Assembly (NCBI GenBank): GCA_026396555.1
Contig: JAPLWO010000075.1
Span: forward strand, 1-18,213
Direction: 5' to 3'
Source of the DNA: Candidatus Magasanikiibacteriota bacterium
GTDB lineage: Bacteria > Patescibacteriota > Patescibacteriia > Magasanikbacterales > 2-02-FULL-50-9b
Length of the DNA: 18,213 nucleotides
Shown: positions 1 to 7,085 of the stretch, one piece after another
How positions within the stretch are numbered: position 1 is the stretch's first letter
How the letters are laid out: every line of letters starts with the position of its first letter
The notes under the pieces: model-generated
The model's database searches: none
The model's input: the letters and a program-made list of their open reading frames with translations, nothing else
What the model was told of the DNA's origin: nothing
Position numbers and translations under genes: made by a program

Positions 1-53
1 GCAGCGACCATTTGTTCTGTATATTGCATGCTACCGATAATTCCGATTCGCAT
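1..53 (-). CDS. N-terminus of a Rossmann-like protein, possibly nucleoside 2-deoxyribosyltransferase-like (partial)
   Basis: An ATG at 53..51 opens a frame that runs off the left edge. The 17 visible residues read MRIGIIGSMQYTEQMVA. The pattern of a hydrophobic strand followed by a G-S-M turn resembles the start of nucleoside 2-deoxyribosyltransferase-like proteins, but this is a resemblance only. It starts 5 nt after the stop of the NIF3-like gene and is probably co-transcribed with it. Too little is visible to fix the function. Confidence 0.5.
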   Translation of the reverse strand, partial: MRIGIIGSMQYTEQMVA

Positions 54-58
54 ATTAT

Positions 59-376
59 TTAAATTAAAGGATACACATCTAATGCAACTTCCTCATACGG
101 ATGCACTGATTTAATTGCAGCTATTACACCGTCTAAAACAACAGCTGCACAAATTGTTTCTATTCGTTCTTCTTCAACTGATTCCAATTTACCAATTGAA
201 CCAATGGTCGGGTTCGCACCATCGAGTGGTTTGAATCGACCAATCCCTTTTGTAGAAAACGTGCAGTGCGAATAATTCCCGATTATTCCTGAGCCCGCAT
301 TCGCCATAGCGTCACGAACAATATCAGCATGGGATTCTGGAACAAATACAACAATTTTATATTTTTTAAAATTCAT
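59..376 (-). CDS. Stand-alone NIF3/YqfO-type ACT-like domain protein
   Basis: This is a 105-aa protein. It opens with MNFKKYKIVVFVPESHADIV, has a central G-x-IGNYSHCTFSTKG block, and ends with a SVHPYEEVALDVYPL block. These are the hallmarks of the CutA-like/ACT-like domain inserted in NIF3 (YqfO/YbgI) dinuclear-metal proteins, which also occurs alone as a protein of about 100 aa (COG3323 type). The histidine and glutamate in HPYEE are conserved in the family. No signal peptide or membrane segment is seen, so it is cytoplasmic. The biochemical role of the stand-alone form is not settled. It lies just downstream of the structured element after secA and 5 nt before the next gene. The ATG at 376..374 has no SD sequence in front of it. 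Confidence 0.8.
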   Translation of the reverse strand: MNFKKYKIVVFVPESHADIVRDAMANAGSGIIGNYSHCTFSTKGIGRFKPLDGANPTIGSIGKLESVEEERIETICAAVVLDGVIAAIKSVHPYEEVALDVYPLI

Positions 377-393
377 AGAACGACTCAGTCCGA

Positions 394-399
394 ATTATA
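394..399 (-). promoter_or_regulatory. Possible -10 box for the NIF3-like gene
   Basis: The minus strand reads TATAAT at 399..394, 17 nt before the ATG at 376, which would give a leader of about 11 nt. No convincing -35 is seen at 16-18 nt spacing (AACTGC at best). Weak support. Confidence 0.3.
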
Positions 400-420
400 G
401 ACAAGCGCTGTGACGTGCAG

Positions 421-564
421 TTAAATATTTGTCCCACGAGAGCGTCTCTCGCAGACAAGCGAGCTTGGTGTTTTGTGCTCTGTACAAAACGAGCGAGTCG
501 AGAGAGAGCGCAACGCGCCACAGGAGCGCGTTGACGCGTGCGCTCAAGTGAGACAAATATTTAA
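421..564 (-). repeat. 144-nt structured element closed by a 17-bp inverted repeat, with three internal hairpins
   Basis: The ends 421-437 (TTAAATATTTGTCCCAC) and 548-564 (GTGAGACAAATATTTAA) are inverted repeats. The only mismatch, C434 against A551, becomes G·U on the minus-strand RNA, so that RNA can form a continuous 17-bp helix. Inside are three separate hairpins. 438-442 pairs with 446-450. 470-476 pairs with 484-490 (GTTTTGT/ACAAAAC). 511-518 pairs with 526-533 (CAACGCGC/GCGCGTTG), itself closed by 506-510 with 541-545. Together they make a multi-branched fold. The secA stop codon (563..561) lies inside the closing helix. No U-run follows, so it is not a standard intrinsic terminator. 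It could be a structured 3' UTR, a small RNA, or a MITE/REP-like element with TTAA ends. No target-site duplication was seen. Confidence 0.65.
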
Positions 565-1787
565 GCGCCGTGGCACTTCTTATATTTTTTCCCTGACCCG
601 CATGGACACACATCATTTCGTCCAACCTTCTCTCCATTCAACATCGCAAATTGTTCCGATGGCCCAGCCGCGCCCGCATTATCAACAATTTCACCTTCGT
701 GAATCGCCGCAGCTTCAGCAGCTGGTTGTGTTTTTGCTGCGCCTGACATGGTCACGCCACGGCGTTCCAACAAACTTGCCGGCGCGATACGCATCGCTTC
801 ATCAATCGCCATAACCGCATACACCACATCTTTCTGAATGTACGCGAGCAATTCTTGAAACAAACGATACGATTCGCGTTTATATTCAACGAGTGGATCG
901 CGCTGACCGTATCCACGCAAACCAATTCCAGTTCGCATATAACTGAGCGCTTCCAAATGTTCAATCCACAGCATATCAATCGCGCGAAGCATCACGTTTG
1001 CCAATGTCTGAACCGCGGCTCGTGGCTCACCCACACGTGCAGCAACTGCACGCAACCGATCTTGTGCATGCAATACTAACGGTTCAATCAATTCCGTGCG
1101 TAACTGCACAATATCTTTGCGTTCCGTATCTTGGAGCGGCGCCAAAAATCCATCAATCGTCGCGTTATCAACATGTAATAACCCTCCAAGCGTTCGACGC
1201 AATTCGATTTCATTAATATCCATTTCGCCTTCGACTTCTGTTGCTTGAAAAACGAGCGATTCAATTTCCTGCTCCAACATCACATCAACCAATCCAACAA
1301 TTGTATCAAGCGCCGCAACAGCATCATCCGCCTCGCTCGCTTCCAAAATCTCACGACGTTTTTTATACACCACTTCGCGATGACGATTTAATACATCATC
1401 GTACTCAAGCAAATGTTTTCGAATATCAAAGTTATGCCCTTCAACTTTTTTCTGCGCAGTCTCAAGTGATTTCGAAATCAGCGGATGCTCAATCGGCATA
1501 TCATCCGGCACCTGCAATTTTTCCATCAAATTTCGCATGCGATCTGATCCAAAAATACGCATCAAATCATCTTCTGTTGAAATAAAAAATTGCGTTACAC
1601 CTGGATCTCCTTGGCGACCCGCGCGACCACGCAACTGATTATCAATGCGGCGTGATTCGTGACGTTCAGTTCCAAGCACAACTAAACCACCAACTGATCG
1701 CACAAATTCTTGTTCATCTGTATCAACCGGAATACCACCGAGCAAAATATCAACACCACGACCCGCCATATTCGTCGCCAATGTCAC
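561..1787 (-). CDS. secA: SecA, C-terminal part (separated from the N-terminal part by an in-frame TAA)
   Basis: This is the downstream part of SecA, the ATPase that drives proteins through SecYEG. It shows the rest of nucleotide-binding domain 2 ([15 protein letters not shown], then [13 protein letters not shown] with the arginine finger), the helical scaffold and wing domains, and a terminal zinc motif [13 protein letters not shown] (CxC-x8-CH). Homology in the same frame continues upstream to 1817 ([10 protein letters not shown]), directly against the TAA at 1820..1818, so no base is missing. The GTG at 1787..1785 is only the first possible start after the stop. It lies inside a conserved motif and has no SD, so independent translation is unlikely. 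The natural stop at 563..561 lies within the closing helix of the structured element. Confidence 0.85.
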   Translation of the reverse strand: MTLATNMAGRGVDILLGGIPVDTDEQEFVRSVGGLVVLGTERHESRRIDNQLRGRAGRQGDPGVTQFFISTEDDLMRIFGSDRMRNLMEKLQVPDDMPIEHPLISKSLETAQKKVEGHNFDIRKHLLEYDDVLNRHREVVYKKRREILEASEADDAVAALDTIVGLVDVMLEQEIESLVFQATEVEGEMDINEIELRRTLGGLLHVDNATIDGFLAPLQDTERKDIVQLRTELIEPLVLHAQDRLRAVAARVGEPRAAVQTLANVMLRAIDMLWIEHLEALSYMRTGIGLRGYGQRDPLVEYKRESYRLFQELLAYIQKDVVYAVMAIDEAMRIAPASLLERRGVTMSGAAKTQPAAEAAAIHEGEIVDNAGAAGPSEQFAMLNGEKVGRNDVCPCGSGKKYKKCHGA

Positions 1788-1817
1788 CGCGCCGCGACGA
1801 CCTGCTTGCGCGATAAT

Positions 1818-3365
1818 TTAACCTTCACGTTCATGATTTTTTGCATTCAAAATCTGATGTGGAATTCCCTGGAGCTCGAGCAAATGTGACAACTCCTCAT
1901 TTTTTTCAATCGAAATCGTACCGATCAAAACTGGTTGGCCTTTTTCATTACGCGCTTTTACTTCACGCACGACCGCATCAAACTTTCCTGCTTCTGTTTT
2001 ATAAATCTGATCGCCCAAATCAACGCGCGCATTTTTCTTAAACGGTGGAATTACCACAACTTCAAGCGAATAAATTTTTCCAAATTCTTCCGCTTCGGTC
2101 ACCGCCGTACCCGTCATACCCGCAATGCGTTCGTACAAACGGAAATAATTTTGAAATGTCACGGTCGCGAGCGTCTGACTTTCACGCTGAATTTCAACAC
2201 CCTCTTTTGCTTCGATCGCCTGATGCAAACCTTCAGAATAGCGACGACCCACCATCAAACGTCCGGTAAATTCATCAACAATCAAAATTTCGCCGTCCTT
2301 TACGACATAATCTTTATCGCGCTTAAACAAAACTTCTGCCTTGAGTGCTGAATCAACATGGTGCACTAAACGATGTCCGCCTTCGACATACAAATTCTCA
2401 ATGCCCAACAATTTTTCAACCGCGGTAATTCCTTGTTCCGTCAACGTCGCCGATCGTTCTTTTTCATCAATATTAAAATGTTCTTTTGGCTTCAACTGTT
2501 TTACAATCGCCGCACATTTGAAATATGTATCCTGCGCTTCTTCGGCCGGCGCAGAAATAATCAGCGGTGTTCGAGCTTCATCAATCAAAATTGAATCGAC
2601 TTCATCAATCATTGCGTAAACCAAACCTCGCTGCACCATTTCAGTTGCAGAGGAAACCATGTTGTCGCGCAAATAATCAAAACCAAATTCATTGTTCGTT
2701 CCATACGTAATGTCCGCCGCATATGCTTCACGACGCGTACATGGACGCAAATAATCCATCTCAACATGAAAACTTCCGAGCTCGTCGCGTTCTTTATCTT
2801 GCACCGTTCCCTCGTCCGTCACGCCTTCAGACGTTACGCGATTTACAACGCGATATTCTGGATCGTAAATGTATGACGTCATCTGCTGTTGAATCACACC
2901 GACTGAAATTCCAAGCGCGTGATACACCTGACCCATCCACACCGCGTCACGTTTTGCTAAATAATCATTCACGGTTACAACGTGCACACCACGTCCATCG
3001 AGCGCGTGCAAATATGTTGGCAACGTTCCGGTCAAAGTTTTACCTTCACCCGTTCTCATTTCCGCAATCTGGCCGCGATGCAAAACCATACCACCGAGCA
3101 ACTGCACGTCGTAGTGATATTGTTTGATAGTTCGTTTCGCAGCTTCTCGAACTGCAGCGAACGCTTCTGGCAACAAATCATCGAGCGTTGCTGGATTTTC
3201 GGTCGCGTTTAACCGCGCACGAAATTCTTCAGTCTTTGCTTTGAGCGCGTCGCCTGAAAGTGCGGCAAAATCCGGCGCCAAAGCCTTAATATCATCCAAA
3301 ATAGGTTGCAAGGTCTTCAATACAGCTGCGTTCGGATCGCCGAAAAGTTTTGAGAAAAATGACAT
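1818..3365 (-). CDS. secA: SecA, N-terminal part (ends at an in-frame TAA in NBD2)
   Basis: These are the first 515 residues of SecA, the preprotein translocase motor. It starts [11 protein letters not shown]. The Walker A RTGEGKT is at about residues 104-110 and the Walker [14 protein letters not shown] begins near 254. The preprotein-binding region ([12 protein letters not shown]) and [18 protein letters not shown] follow CPR-type SecA. The frame then enters NBD2 ([18 protein letters not shown]) and stops after NAKNHEREG, where homologues read on into IIAQAGR. With the downstream part the total is about 933 residues, normal for this lineage. I chose the ATG at 3365; a TTG at 3395 is in frame but lies upstream of the promoter's expected start site. 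Without the arginine finger and C-terminal domains this fragment should not work as a motor. Confidence 0.9.
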   Translation of the reverse strand: MSFFSKLFGDPNAAVLKTLQPILDDIKALAPDFAALSGDALKAKTEEFRARLNATENPATLDDLLPEAFAAVREAAKRTIKQYHYDVQLLGGMVLHRGQIAEMRTGEGKTLTGTLPTYLHALDGRGVHVVTVNDYLAKRDAVWMGQVYHALGISVGVIQQQMTSYIYDPEYRVVNRVTSEGVTDEGTVQDKERDELGSFHVEMDYLRPCTRREAYAADITYGTNNEFGFDYLRDNMVSSATEMVQRGLVYAMIDEVDSILIDEARTPLIISAPAEEAQDTYFKCAAIVKQLKPKEHFNIDEKERSATLTEQGITAVEKLLGIENLYVEGGHRLVHHVDSALKAEVLFKRDKDYVVKDGEILIVDEFTGRLMVGRRYSEGLHQAIEAKEGVEIQRESQTLATVTFQNYFRLYERIAGMTGTAVTEAEEFGKIYSLEVVVIPPFKKNARVDLGDQIYKTEAGKFDAVVREVKARNEKGQPVLIGTISIEKNEELSHLLELQGIPHQILNAKNHEREG

Positions 3366-3376
3366 AGAATAGGAAT

Positions 3377-3405
3377 ATTCTAGCGTAAAATCCAAAATTT
3401 AACAA
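3377..3405 (-). promoter_or_regulatory. secA promoter
   Basis: The minus strand reads TTGTTA (3405..3400), a 17-nt spacer, then TAGAAT (3382..3377). The predicted start of transcription, near 3370, is only about 5 nt before the ATG. There is no SD, so the mRNA would be nearly leaderless. Confidence 0.65.
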
Positions 3406-3420
3406 GGGCAAAAAAATGAT

Positions 3421-3477
3421 AAAAAAATCCCCACCAACAGCGCTCAAACCAGGGTTTGGCGAACGCTGTAGGTGGGG
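3421..3477 (-). terminator. Intrinsic terminator of the lipoprotein gene
   Basis: A long hairpin pairs CCCCACC (3429-3435) with GGTGGGG (3471-3477), ACAGCG (3437-3442) with CGCTGT (3464-3469), and AAACC with GGTTT at the tip. On the minus strand it is followed by ATTTTTTT (3428..3421). It lies just downstream of the stop at 3494 and upstream of the secA promoter. Confidence 0.9.
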
Positions 3478-3493
3478 TGGAAACTGCCGAAAG

Positions 3494-4054
3494 TCACGGA
3501 ATCTGCGGAGCGCCGCCGCTGGGGTACAGCTCATCTAAACACCGCAAATACGCGTCCGCCACGTCGGAACGGTACGTCTTCGTTCCGCGAGGTTTCAGAT
3601 TCTCCGGAAACCTTTCCTGGTAAATCTCAGCGTAGAGCATCGCGCGGCCATAGCTGCCACGCGCCCACTCAAGTTCGCGCTCCTGACATTCACACATCCC
3701 CGCATGCGCGCAGTATGCCGCTTGATACGCTTTGTTGTCTGCCAATTCGAGGCGAAGCAAAATGAGCTGGCGAAGCCGTTGTTCCGGCAGCAGCGAGAAA
3801 ACCTTCGGATCCTCGAGGAGATTGATGGTCTCCGCCTTGAAGGCATCGAAATCTTTCGCCACCGTGTCGGTCACAAGACCGGGACACGCGACGGGCGGCG
3901 GAGCTGCTTCCTCCGGACGGTGCGAAGCAGGTCGTTCTTTCGGCGCGGCGTCCGGCGCAGGGTTTTCACCGTTACCTTCTTTACCATCCAGGTTCGCACA
4001 GCCGAAAACCGACGCCGCGATCAGCACCGCAATCAAAAAATGTCCAATCTTCAT
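3494..4054 (-). CDS. Putative lipoprotein, 186 aa, function unknown
   Basis: The protein starts MKIGHFLIAVLIAASVFGC, a short basic start, hydrophobic segment and lipobox-like VFG-C with the lipidated Cys at residue 19. This predicts membrane anchoring with the rest outside the cytoplasm. A linker rich in Pro, Ala and Glu follows (about 20-55). The rest is mostly helical, with a CAHAGMCEC cysteine cluster and a stretch around ELEWARGSYGRAMLYAEIY that has a TPR-like look but no secure match. I do not recognise the family. The ATG at 4054 is supported by GAGG six nt upstream; the frame is open further upstream, but an earlier start would lie beyond the promoter. The gene has its own promoter and terminator, and is visibly richer in G and C than secA. 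Confidence 0.8.
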   Translation of the reverse strand: MKIGHFLIAVLIAASVFGCANLDGKEGNGENPAPDAAPKERPASHRPEEAAPPPVACPGLVTDTVAKDFDAFKAETINLLEDPKVFSLLPEQRLRQLILLRLELADNKAYQAAYCAHAGMCECQERELEWARGSYGRAMLYAEIYQERFPENLKPRGTKTYRSDVADAYLRCLDELYPSGGAPQIP

Positions 4055-4118
4055 GAGATACCTCTGCCATCGATCGACTAAAAAACAGCCCCAATGACGG
4101 TTATTTGTCGAACGATGC

Positions 4119-4147
4119 AGCATATCAAGAAAAGACAGCGCTGTCAA
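4119..4147 (-). promoter_or_regulatory. Lipoprotein promoter with a palindrome at the -35
   Basis: The minus strand reads TTGACA (4147..4142), a 17-nt spacer, then TATGCT (4124..4119). The predicted leader is about 58 nt and ends in GAGGTATCTC before the ATG. A perfect 12-bp palindrome, GACAGCGCTGTC (4134-4145), covers part of the -35 box and could be a repressor site. Confidence 0.8.
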
Positions 4148-4171
4148 GGATGCTGTCTGAAAAAATTGAAA

Positions 4172-4245
4172 TAAAAAACGCCCTACCACACACATCTTCG
4201 TAAACGGTCCTGAGTTCCAGGATGAATCCGATGTGTGTGGCAGGG
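4172..4245 (-). terminator. Intrinsic terminator of the 443-aa orphan gene
   Basis: CCCTACCACACACATC (4181-4196) pairs with GATGTGTGTGGCAGGG (4230-4245) with one mismatch. An inner stem pairs TCCTG (4208-4212) with CAGGA (4218-4222). On the minus strand the hairpin runs into GTTTTTTAT. It lies just downstream of the stop at 4263. Confidence 0.88.
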
Positions 4246-4262
4246 TCTTAATTTTCTTCTAC

Positions 4263-5594
4263 TTATTTCTTCGACGCTTCTTCAACAAGATCAAACATCT
4301 TCACCCACACGTTGCGCGCGATGCGCTGTGCGTGCCCAGTGTCCACGATCACGAGGTCGCCTGCCGCCGGAAAATACCGGTGAGAGTGCCACGCTTCGTG
4401 CATGCAAATGTCCTCACCCATCTCGATTTGCGCCCGAGACTCCATACGCCCCGTCTTTCGATTCTCATGAGGGCGCATCACAACTCGACTTACCGTAAAC
4501 CCTTTCTCGTCGAGCCAGGCTTGCAGCGTAAACTTTGTCACGCGCTTACCAAGGTCGTCCGGCCCGATAACTTTGAGCAGCGGATACATGAGCTTCATCA
4601 CGGTGATGGGCGAAAACTGCGTGAGCTTCGCGAACAGCATCTCGTGATACTGAACCATCTGCTTCTGATCCAAATCGAACATCACCTGAGTCACAAACGG
4701 AACCATCACCGCAACGGCGTTGTATTGGTCCTTAGTCGGAAGCCGAAGCGCCAACGCCAGACGGATTTCGAGCGGCAACGAATTTAGATACGCGAGATTC
4801 TGGTGCTGCACGCTCACCAACTTGCCCGCGGAGGCTTCGCAGACTTCCTTCGCAAATTCGCTCGACAAGCCGCGCGCAATCATGAAGTCGTGATACGTGG
4901 TGATGAGATGCGGCGCTTTCGCAGCGCATTCCCGAAGTGCAGCCTCCAAGAGTCCGCATTCCTTCAGGATGCTCCACTCGCGATCTGGATCCATGACTGT
5001 TTTCCAGCTCGAAAGTCGCAGGTCAGGATCTTTCACATACCGCGAAATCAGCTCACCGCCATACTCCAGAAAATTGCGAAATTCGCTCACGTGCGGGTTT
5101 TCGGTCTGGACGACTGCGTGCGCGTTGACCAGCCGAGCGAGAATCGCCTGACCAATCTTCTCGTTCGAAATTCCCAAAACGCGCGCGATCTTGATCATGT
5201 CTCTGCTCCGACGCACGCACGCTCCATACGCATCGAGAAAAAACTGTTCGAAATCTGACGACTTCCGCGCAAACTCGACGAACTGCTCATCATCACACAA
5301 AACCTCCACGCAATACGGAACCGCGAAGAAGTTGCGCAGAAAAATGAGCACCTGCTCAACACTGTCGTTGAACAAATACGCCGTGGCGGCAAATTTGAAC
5401 ATTGACAGCCAGCGCGCACCGATCGAAAACGGGATCGAACTCCCCTGACATTCGACAGTCCACATCATGTCCGTCAGGAACGCAAGCCGCTCTTCAGCTG
5501 GCAACTCCATATCCATGTGAACCGGAATTTGCTTGGTGTATTCGAGCGCTTCCTGTGCGCCGCTCAGATATAGAACTTCACGTTGTGGATGCAT
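4263..5594 (-). CDS. Unrecognised 443-aa protein
   Basis: I do not recognise this family. The start at 5594 (MHPQREVLYLSGAQEALEYT) is chosen because GGAG lies six nt before the ATG; an in-frame TTG at 5639 lacks this support. The protein looks soluble, with no signal peptide or clear membrane helix, and its composition suggests a mostly helical fold. A C-terminal region after about residue 365 has mixed strand-like character and contains a His-rich MHEAWHSHRYF segment followed by AAGDLVIVDTG. These could be metal ligands, but nothing confirms that. It is a single-gene unit with consensus promoter, leader of about 110 nt and strong terminator, and it is richer in G and C than the neighbouring hpf and mur genes, as is the lipoprotein gene next to it. 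Confidence 0.8.
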   Translation of the reverse strand: MHPQREVLYLSGAQEALEYTKQIPVHMDMELPAEERLAFLTDMMWTVECQGSSIPFSIGARWLSMFKFAATAYLFNDSVEQVLIFLRNFFAVPYCVEVLCDDEQFVEFARKSSDFEQFFLDAYGACVRRSRDMIKIARVLGISNEKIGQAILARLVNAHAVVQTENPHVSEFRNFLEYGGELISRYVKDPDLRLSSWKTVMDPDREWSILKECGLLEAALRECAAKAPHLITTYHDFMIARGLSSEFAKEVCEASAGKLVSVQHQNLAYLNSLPLEIRLALALRLPTKDQYNAVAVMVPFVTQVMFDLDQKQMVQYHEMLFAKLTQFSPITVMKLMYPLLKVIGPDDLGKRVTKFTLQAWLDEKGFTVSRVVMRPHENRKTGRMESRAQIEMGEDICMHEAWHSHRYFPAAGDLVIVDTGHAQRIARNVWVKMFDLVEEASKK

Positions 5595-5705
5595 GACAAT
5601 CTCCGAATGGCCCGCAATTACGCGCGGCCATGTGAGCAAAACCGGATACTGCCGGCACAGTTCAGCTTTTCAGCTGCGCCACATCAAGCAATGTGCCCGA
5701 ATATG
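5595..5705 (-). other. Long 5' leader of the 443-aa gene
   Basis: About 110 nt lie between the predicted start of transcription (near 5705) and the ATG at 5594. Short self-complementary stretches are present on the minus strand: AGCTGAAAAGCT, and CCGC/GCGG around the GCGCGTAATT stretch just upstream of the SD (GGAG, 5604..5601). No known riboswitch pattern was recognised. Confidence 0.4.
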
Positions 5706-5712
5706 ACTGATT

Positions 5713-5741
5713 AAAATATCATAAAAATCGATTTTTGTCAA
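5713..5741 (-). promoter_or_regulatory. Promoter of the 443-aa gene
   Basis: The minus strand reads TTGACA (5741..5736), a 17-nt spacer containing AAAATCGATTTT, then TATTTT (5718..5713). This is near consensus for a sigma-70-type promoter and lies immediately downstream of the hpf terminator. Confidence 0.8.
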
Positions 5742-5750
5742 TATATAAAC

Positions 5751-5779
5751 AAAAACCCCGCCATTTCTGACGGAGTTTT
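5751..5779 (-). terminator. Intrinsic terminator after hpf
   Basis: On the minus strand AAAACTCCGTCA, loop GAAA, TGGCGGGGTTTTT form a hairpin with two G·U pairs, followed by a T-run. It closes the ftsI-murC-murB-hpf operon. The G·U pairs exist only on the minus-strand RNA. Confidence 0.85.
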
Positions 5780-5800
5780 GATTTTCAGCTAAAATTTCAA

Positions 5801-6130
5801 TTATTTATCGCGTTTTCGGTTATCAACCGCACTTTCTTTGATGCGTAAAATTTGTTTCTTGATCGCTGCGACTGACTGGTCCATCGAGTCATATAAATCA
5901 TCCGACTCTGCAGCTGCGTACACAGATTGGCGTCCCATTGCCATATGAACTTCAGCGCGGAAAATCTTTCCTTTATGGTGGTGATGCGTGGTGCGAGAAA
6001 GTTCGACGGTTACCAATGGATTATCATGGAGTGTTCCAACAATTTTATCGAGGCGCGCGTATTTTTCCGCTGCGATTTCTTTGATCGCGTTCGTGAGCGT
6101 AAGTCCAGTGCTATGAAATGTAATTTGCAT
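5801..6130 (-). CDS. hpf: Ribosome hibernation promoting factor (short HPF/YfiA type)
   Basis: At 109 aa this is the short form of the HPF/RaiA family, without the C-terminal dimerisation domain of long HPF. The start MQITFHSTGLTLTNAIKEIA and the KYARLDKIV helix fit the family. So do the conserved HHHHKGKIFRAEV strand region and the SDDLYDSMDQSVAAIKKQI helix. The family binds the 30S decoding region in starved cells and blocks translation. It is the last gene after ftsI, murC and murB, 25 nt behind the murB stop, and is followed by a terminator. A promoter with TTGAAT and TACAAT spaced 17 nt lies in the end of murB, so it can probably also be expressed alone. No SD is seen. Confidence 0.93.
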   Translation of the reverse strand: MQITFHSTGLTLTNAIKEIAAEKYARLDKIVGTLHDNPLVTVELSRTTHHHHKGKIFRAEVHMAMGRQSVYAAAESDDLYDSMDQSVAAIKKQILRIKESAVDNRKRDK

Positions 6131-6138
6131 ATGTTTTT

Positions 6139-6167
6139 ATTGTAGACCTGTCTGATTAAATATTCAA
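6139..6167 (-). promoter_or_regulatory. Internal promoter for hpf
   Basis: The minus strand reads TTGAAT (6167..6162), a 17-nt spacer, then TACAAT (6144..6139). Transcription would start within about 2-3 nt of the hpf ATG at 6130, a leaderless arrangement. It overlaps the last codons of murB. Confidence 0.55.
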
Positions 6168-7085
6168 GCGCGTAATTTCTTCATGCAACTCGAGACCAAA
6201 TTGCGCTGCAACTTTTTCTTTCGCCACATCAATGAGCAATGCAATATCACTCGCTGTCGCGCCCGGCGCTGGAACGATAAAATTTCCATGAACCGGAGAA
6301 ATGTATGCAGCACCTGCGTTCTTCCCTTTTAATCCCGCCGCTTCGATGAGCCAGCCCGCAGGAATTCGATGCGCTGCGAGAAATTGTTCTGGAACGCCCG
6401 CCGCACGCAGCACTACTAATTTCGAATCATCAATTTCAACATTTTTAAATGTGCAGCCGCTACTCGGTACACCCTTAGGTTGTGTTTTAATGCGGTATTC
6501 TAAAACTTCGCGCATCTTTGCAACCGGCATCGTCGTATCTTCCGCATGTGCAAGTTTCAACGTCACAGACAAAATAATTGCGCCAGGTTTATTTTTAAAA
6601 ATAGAATGACGATATGAAAATTCGCACGCACCCGCGTCGTAATTTTTTATTTCTCCATCTTCTAAAACAGAAACCGAAGCAATCGAATCTTTCATTTCTC
6701 CGCCCGTCGCACCTGCATTTCCATGCGCTGCTCCGCCAATTGTTCCCGGAACTCCCGCAGCCCATTCAAATCCGGTCAGCCCCGCGCGCACACTCGCACC
6801 CGCAACTGCAGCTGTGATCGCACCTGCACCCGCGACAATTTTTCCGCCATCAATTTCTACGTCGCGATTCTGATACCAAATGATGAGCCCTGGAAATCCA
6901 TCGTCGCTCACCAATAAATTACTTCCGCCGCCCAAAACGCGCCACGGAATTTTTTTCTCTCGCGCAAAATTAAGCGCTTCCTGCAATTCAGAAACATCAT
7001 GCGCAACCGCGCCGAACAACGCCGCGCCACCGACGCTAAACGTCGAATGTTTTGCAAGTGACTCGTTTTCTTTTATTTCGAGCAT
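6156..7085 (-). CDS. murB: UDP-N-acetylenolpyruvoylglucosamine reductase MurB
   Basis: This 309-aa cytoplasmic flavoenzyme reduces UDP-GlcNAc-enolpyruvate to UDP-MurNAc with NADPH. FAD-binding motifs are visible: LGGGSNLLVS (51-60) and GVPGTIGGAAHGNAGA (111-126). SYRHSIFK (157-164) follows, and PSSGCTFKN (207-215) holds the catalytic position, here Cys211. The C-terminal block GLKGKNAGAAYISPVHGNFI is of the short, type II-like form. The ATG at 7085 lies inside the end of murC, with a 13-bp overlap, so the two are translationally close. It belongs to the ftsI-murC-murB-hpf run. UDP-MurNAc, its product, is the substrate of MurC encoded just upstream. Confidence 0.95.
   Translation of the reverse strand: MLEIKENESLAKHSTFSVGGAALFGAVAHDVSELQEALNFAREKKIPWRVLGGGSNLLVSDDGFPGLIIWYQNRDVEIDGGKIVAGAGAITAAVAGASVRAGLTGFEWAAGVPGTIGGAAHGNAGATGGEMKDSIASVSVLEDGEIKNYDAGACEFSYRHSIFKNKPGAIILSVTLKLAHAEDTTMPVAKMREVLEYRIKTQPKGVPSSGCTFKNVEIDDSKLVVLRAAGVPEQFLAAHRIPAGWLIEAAGLKGKNAGAAYISPVHGNFIVPAPGATASDIALLIDVAKEKVAAQFGLELHEEITRLNI

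Noticed and set aside
421..564. The structured element as an intrinsic terminator or known RNA (4.5S, 6S, tmRNA)
   Set aside because: There is no T-run after the hairpins on either strand, and none of the sequence signatures of those RNAs was recognised.
395..637. 80-aa minus-strand open frame over the structured element
   Set aside because: It overlaps the secA 3' end in another frame and spans the hairpins. The translation shows no recognisable domain and there is no start signal.
561..3365. secA as two deliberately split genes
   Set aside because: The downstream open stretch would start at GTG inside a conserved motif with no SD, and the residues between the TAA and that GTG are also conserved SecA sequence. 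A nonsense codon or sequence error fits better.
3393..3395. TTG at 3395 as the secA start
   Set aside because: It lies between the predicted -35 and -10 boxes, upstream of the expected transcription start. The ATG at 3365 begins the typical [11 protein letters not shown] end.
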